From Rhizobiales bacterium Ga0077525 (GTDB lineage Bacteria; Pseudomonadota; Alphaproteobacteria; Rhizobiales; Xanthobacteraceae): a stretch of 64,000 nucleotides of DNA. The position numbers and the translations under genes were made by a program. The stretch is from the NCBI GenBank assembly GCA_001464835.1, contig LNDS01000025.1, positions 1 through 64,000 on the forward strand. Direction: 5' to 3'. The notes beneath the pieces were generated by a model. The model worked only from the letters and a program-made list of their open reading frames with translations, searched no databases and was not told the DNA's origin. Below are positions 62,429-64,000 of this stretch, piece by piece; position 1 is the first letter of the stretch, and the number at the start of each line of letters is the position of its first letter.

Positions 62429-63181
62429 ATGACCGCCCCGACGCTTGCTACGCTCAAGGTCAAACTGTTCACAGACGGCGCCGACAAGGCGCAGATCGTC
62501 GAAATGGCGAAACAGTCCTGGATCGCGGGTTTCACCACCAATCCCTCGCTGCTGAAGAAGGCGGGCGTCAGCGATTACGAGTCTTACGGCCGTGAGGTGG
62601 TCGCCGCGGTGCCGGAGCATCACATCTCGTTCGAGGTGTTCTCCGACGACATCCCGGAAATGGTGGCGCAGGCGCGCGTCATCAATTCCTGGGGCAAAAA
62701 CGTTTACGTCAAGCTGCCGGTGACGACGACGCGCGGCGAACCGCTGTACGATACCGTCAAGGCGCTGTCGCGCGACGGCATCAAGATCAACTTCACCGCC
62801 ATCTTTACCTCCGAGCAGGTCGCCCGCTCGATGGAAGCGCTCGACGGCGGCGCGCCGGCCATCGTCTCGGTGTTCGCCGGCCGTCTCGCCGATTTCGGCA
62901 TCGACTACCGGCCGATCATGCAGGACGCCATTGCCTGGGCCCGCAAGACGAAAAACATCGAGATCATCTGGGCTTCGACCCGCGAAGTGTTCAACGTCGT
63001 CGAGGCCGACCAGATGGGCTGCCATATCATCACCGCGCCGGCCGATATTCTGAAAAAACTGTCGGCGCTCGGCACCAAGACCGGCGCGGAATTGTCTCTC
63101 GGCGCCGTCAAGTCGTTCCGCGAGGATGCGCTGTCGGCCGGCCTCAAGCTTGCGGTGCCGGCGGCGCGCGCGGCTGAGTAA
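62429..63181 (+). CDS. Transaldolase / fructose-6-phosphate aldolase-like protein
   Basis: 250 residues. Motifs: KLFTDGADKAQI, IAGFTTNPSLLKK, VYVKLPVTT with Schiff-base Lys95, INFTAIFTSEQV, and VSVFAGRLADFGID. Length sits between bacterial Fsa (about 220) and classical transaldolase (about 315). Transaldolase links sedoheptulose-7-phosphate, the precursor of ADP-heptose, with fructose-6-phosphate, so its place beside heptose genes could be functional (inference). It starts 16 bases after the epimerase. Confidence 0.85.
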   Translation: MTAPTLATLKVKLFTDGADKAQIVEMAKQSWIAGFTTNPSLLKKAGVSDYESYGREVVAAVPEHHISFEVFSDDIPEMVAQARVINSWGKNVYVKLPVTTTRGEPLYDTVKALSRDGIKINFTAIFTSEQVARSMEALDGGAPAIVSVFAGRLADFGIDYRPIMQDAIAWARKTKNIEIIWASTREVFNVVEADQMGCHIITAPADILKKLSALGTKTGAELSLGAVKSFREDALSAGLKLAVPAARAAE

Positions 63182-63368
63182 AAACCGTTATCAACAGGCG
63201 AGGGCAGTTCAGCCCACGCCGGATTTAAGCATATTCCTTTACCTGTAACGCTGTGAATCAAAACGTGTTCATGAGCCAGCCTGGCGCGGTCGCCATGGCG
63301 CAGACCGCATGCTAGGTGACGGCGGGGGTCCGGGCCGTCTGGCTCGGCCATTGGGGTTTAGACGGCTG

Positions 63369-64000
63369 ATGACACAGAATCCGAATGTGAATGCGGAGCG
63401 CACCTTGCGCGTCGGCGTCGTTGGCGTTGGCGTCATGGGTTCCAACCATGCGCGCGTGTTTTCCGGACTGCCCGGCGTCGAACTGGTCGGCGTCGCCGAT
63501 CCCGACAAGAAGCAGACCGAATTCGTCGCGCGCACGCTCGGCTGCGCCGCGCTCGGCACCGTCGATGACCTGCTCGATCTCGGCGTCGATGCCATCACCA
63601 TCGCAGCGCCGACGCATCTGCACCGCGACGTGGCGCTGGCCTGCATCGCGCGCGGCGTCCACGTCCTCGTCGAAAAACCGATCGCCTCCACCGTCGAAGA
63701 GGGCAACGAGATCATCGATGCCGCGCGCGATGCCGGCGTCACACTGATGATCGGGCATGTCGAGCGCTTCAATCCGGCGGTCGAGGCGATCAAGGAAGCG
63801 GTGCGCAACGAGGACATTCTCTCCATCGCCATCACCCGCGTCGGCCCGTTTCCGCCGCGCATGTCGAATGTCGGCGTCGTGATCGATCTCGCCGTGCACG
63901 ACATCGATCTGATCCGCTATTTCACCGACAGCGACATCGTCGAGGTGCAGCCGCAATTGTCCAGCGCCGTCGCCGAGCGCGAGGACATCGCGCTGCTGCA
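63369..64000 (+). CDS. Gfo/Idh/MocA family oxidoreductase, N-terminal part (3' cut by window end)
   Basis: The ATG at 63369 opens a frame that runs off the window (about 210 residues seen). Rossmann VGVVGVGVMGSNHARVF, VGVADPDKKQTEF, APTHLHRDVAL, the catalytic EKPIAS, GHVERFNPAVEAI and HDIDLIRYF are all present. The GHVERFNPAV segment is typical of UDP-GlcNAc 3-dehydrogenases (WlbA/GnnA-type), which start 3-amino sugar synthesis. That would fit the polysaccharide context, but the family is broad. 187 bases of empty intergenic DNA separate it from the transaldolase gene. Confidence 0.85.
   Translation, partial: MTQNPNVNAERTLRVGVVGVGVMGSNHARVFSGLPGVELVGVADPDKKQTEFVARTLGCAALGTVDDLLDLGVDAITIAAPTHLHRDVALACIARGVHVLVEKPIASTVEEGNEIIDAARDAGVTLMIGHVERFNPAVEAIKEAVRNEDILSIAITRVGPFPPRMSNVGVVIDLAVHDIDLIRYFTDSDIVEVQPQLSSAVAEREDIALL

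Noticed and set aside
1..64000. tRNA, rRNA, riboswitch or phage integration sites
   Set aside because: None was recognised on reading both strands; a tRNAscan or Rfam search would be needed to exclude them fully.

Overview
The window reads as a chromosomal stretch of a high-GC alphaproteobacterium, most likely Hyphomicrobiales (Bradyrhizobiaceae/Xanthobacteraceae-like). Reasons: an Irr/ICE-type iron box before exbB, a DUF6455 protein, a solitary Flp pilin, Hyphomicrobiales-style REP palindromes, a DUF559 endonuclease unit bounded by inverted repeats, and many orphan periplasmic binding proteins. No rRNA, tRNA, CRISPR array, phage gene or transposase was recognised. The genus is an inference; no search was possible.

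Layout. (1) 0-11.6 kb: the 3' end of a siroheme synthase (cysG), convergent with and overlapping a 2,143-aa secreted protein made of 58 uninterrupted 34-aa TPR units; a small CHAP-like secreted protein; an exbB-exbD-tonB operon behind an Irr-like box; a DUF1993 protein and a secreted hypothetical protein. (2) 11.9-26.3 kb: an accessory metabolic region with a class II aldolase, orphan substrate-binding proteins, a Kazal-like Lys-rich secreted peptide, an operon (GSU2403-type nucleotidyltransferase, aldo/keto reductase, DUF1932 dehydrogenase) behind two near-identical palindromes, a catechol 2,3-dioxygenase, a phytase-like secreted protein, a frameshifted DUF938 methyltransferase, a NitT/TauT-type SBP plus permease, an Flp pilin and galB-galC of the gallate/protocatechuate 4,5-cleavage route.

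(3) 26.4-44.3 kb: a nitrogen-acquisition island. A good sigma-54 promoter precedes urtABCDE (urea ABC importer), followed by ureD, ureA, a 60-aa His-bearing membrane peptide, ureB, ureC, ureE, ureF and ureG. A REP pair sits before ureD, and a 434-bp inverted-repeat-bounded DUF559 unit is inserted between ureB and ureC. A glycine-zipper protein, an amidase and a complete HAAT-type ABC transporter follow. Urea and possibly small amides would be imported and hydrolysed to ammonia.

(4) 44.3-64 kb: a fumarylacetoacetate-hydrolase family enzyme, then envelope polysaccharide genes: an MsbA-like exporter, galE, heptosyltransferases waaC and waaF, kdsD, hldD, hldE, an FkbM methyltransferase, several glycosyltransferases including a third heptosyltransferase and a WecA/TagO-type initiating transferase, a UDP-HexNAc dehydrogenase, a C4-epimerase, a transaldolase-like enzyme and a Gfo/Idh/MocA oxidoreductase cut by the window end. 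Together they would build an ADP-heptose/Kdo LPS core and a uronic-acid-containing surface glycan.

Start sites were moved inward from the longest open frame wherever a Shine-Dalgarno site, signal peptide or conserved N-terminus supported it.
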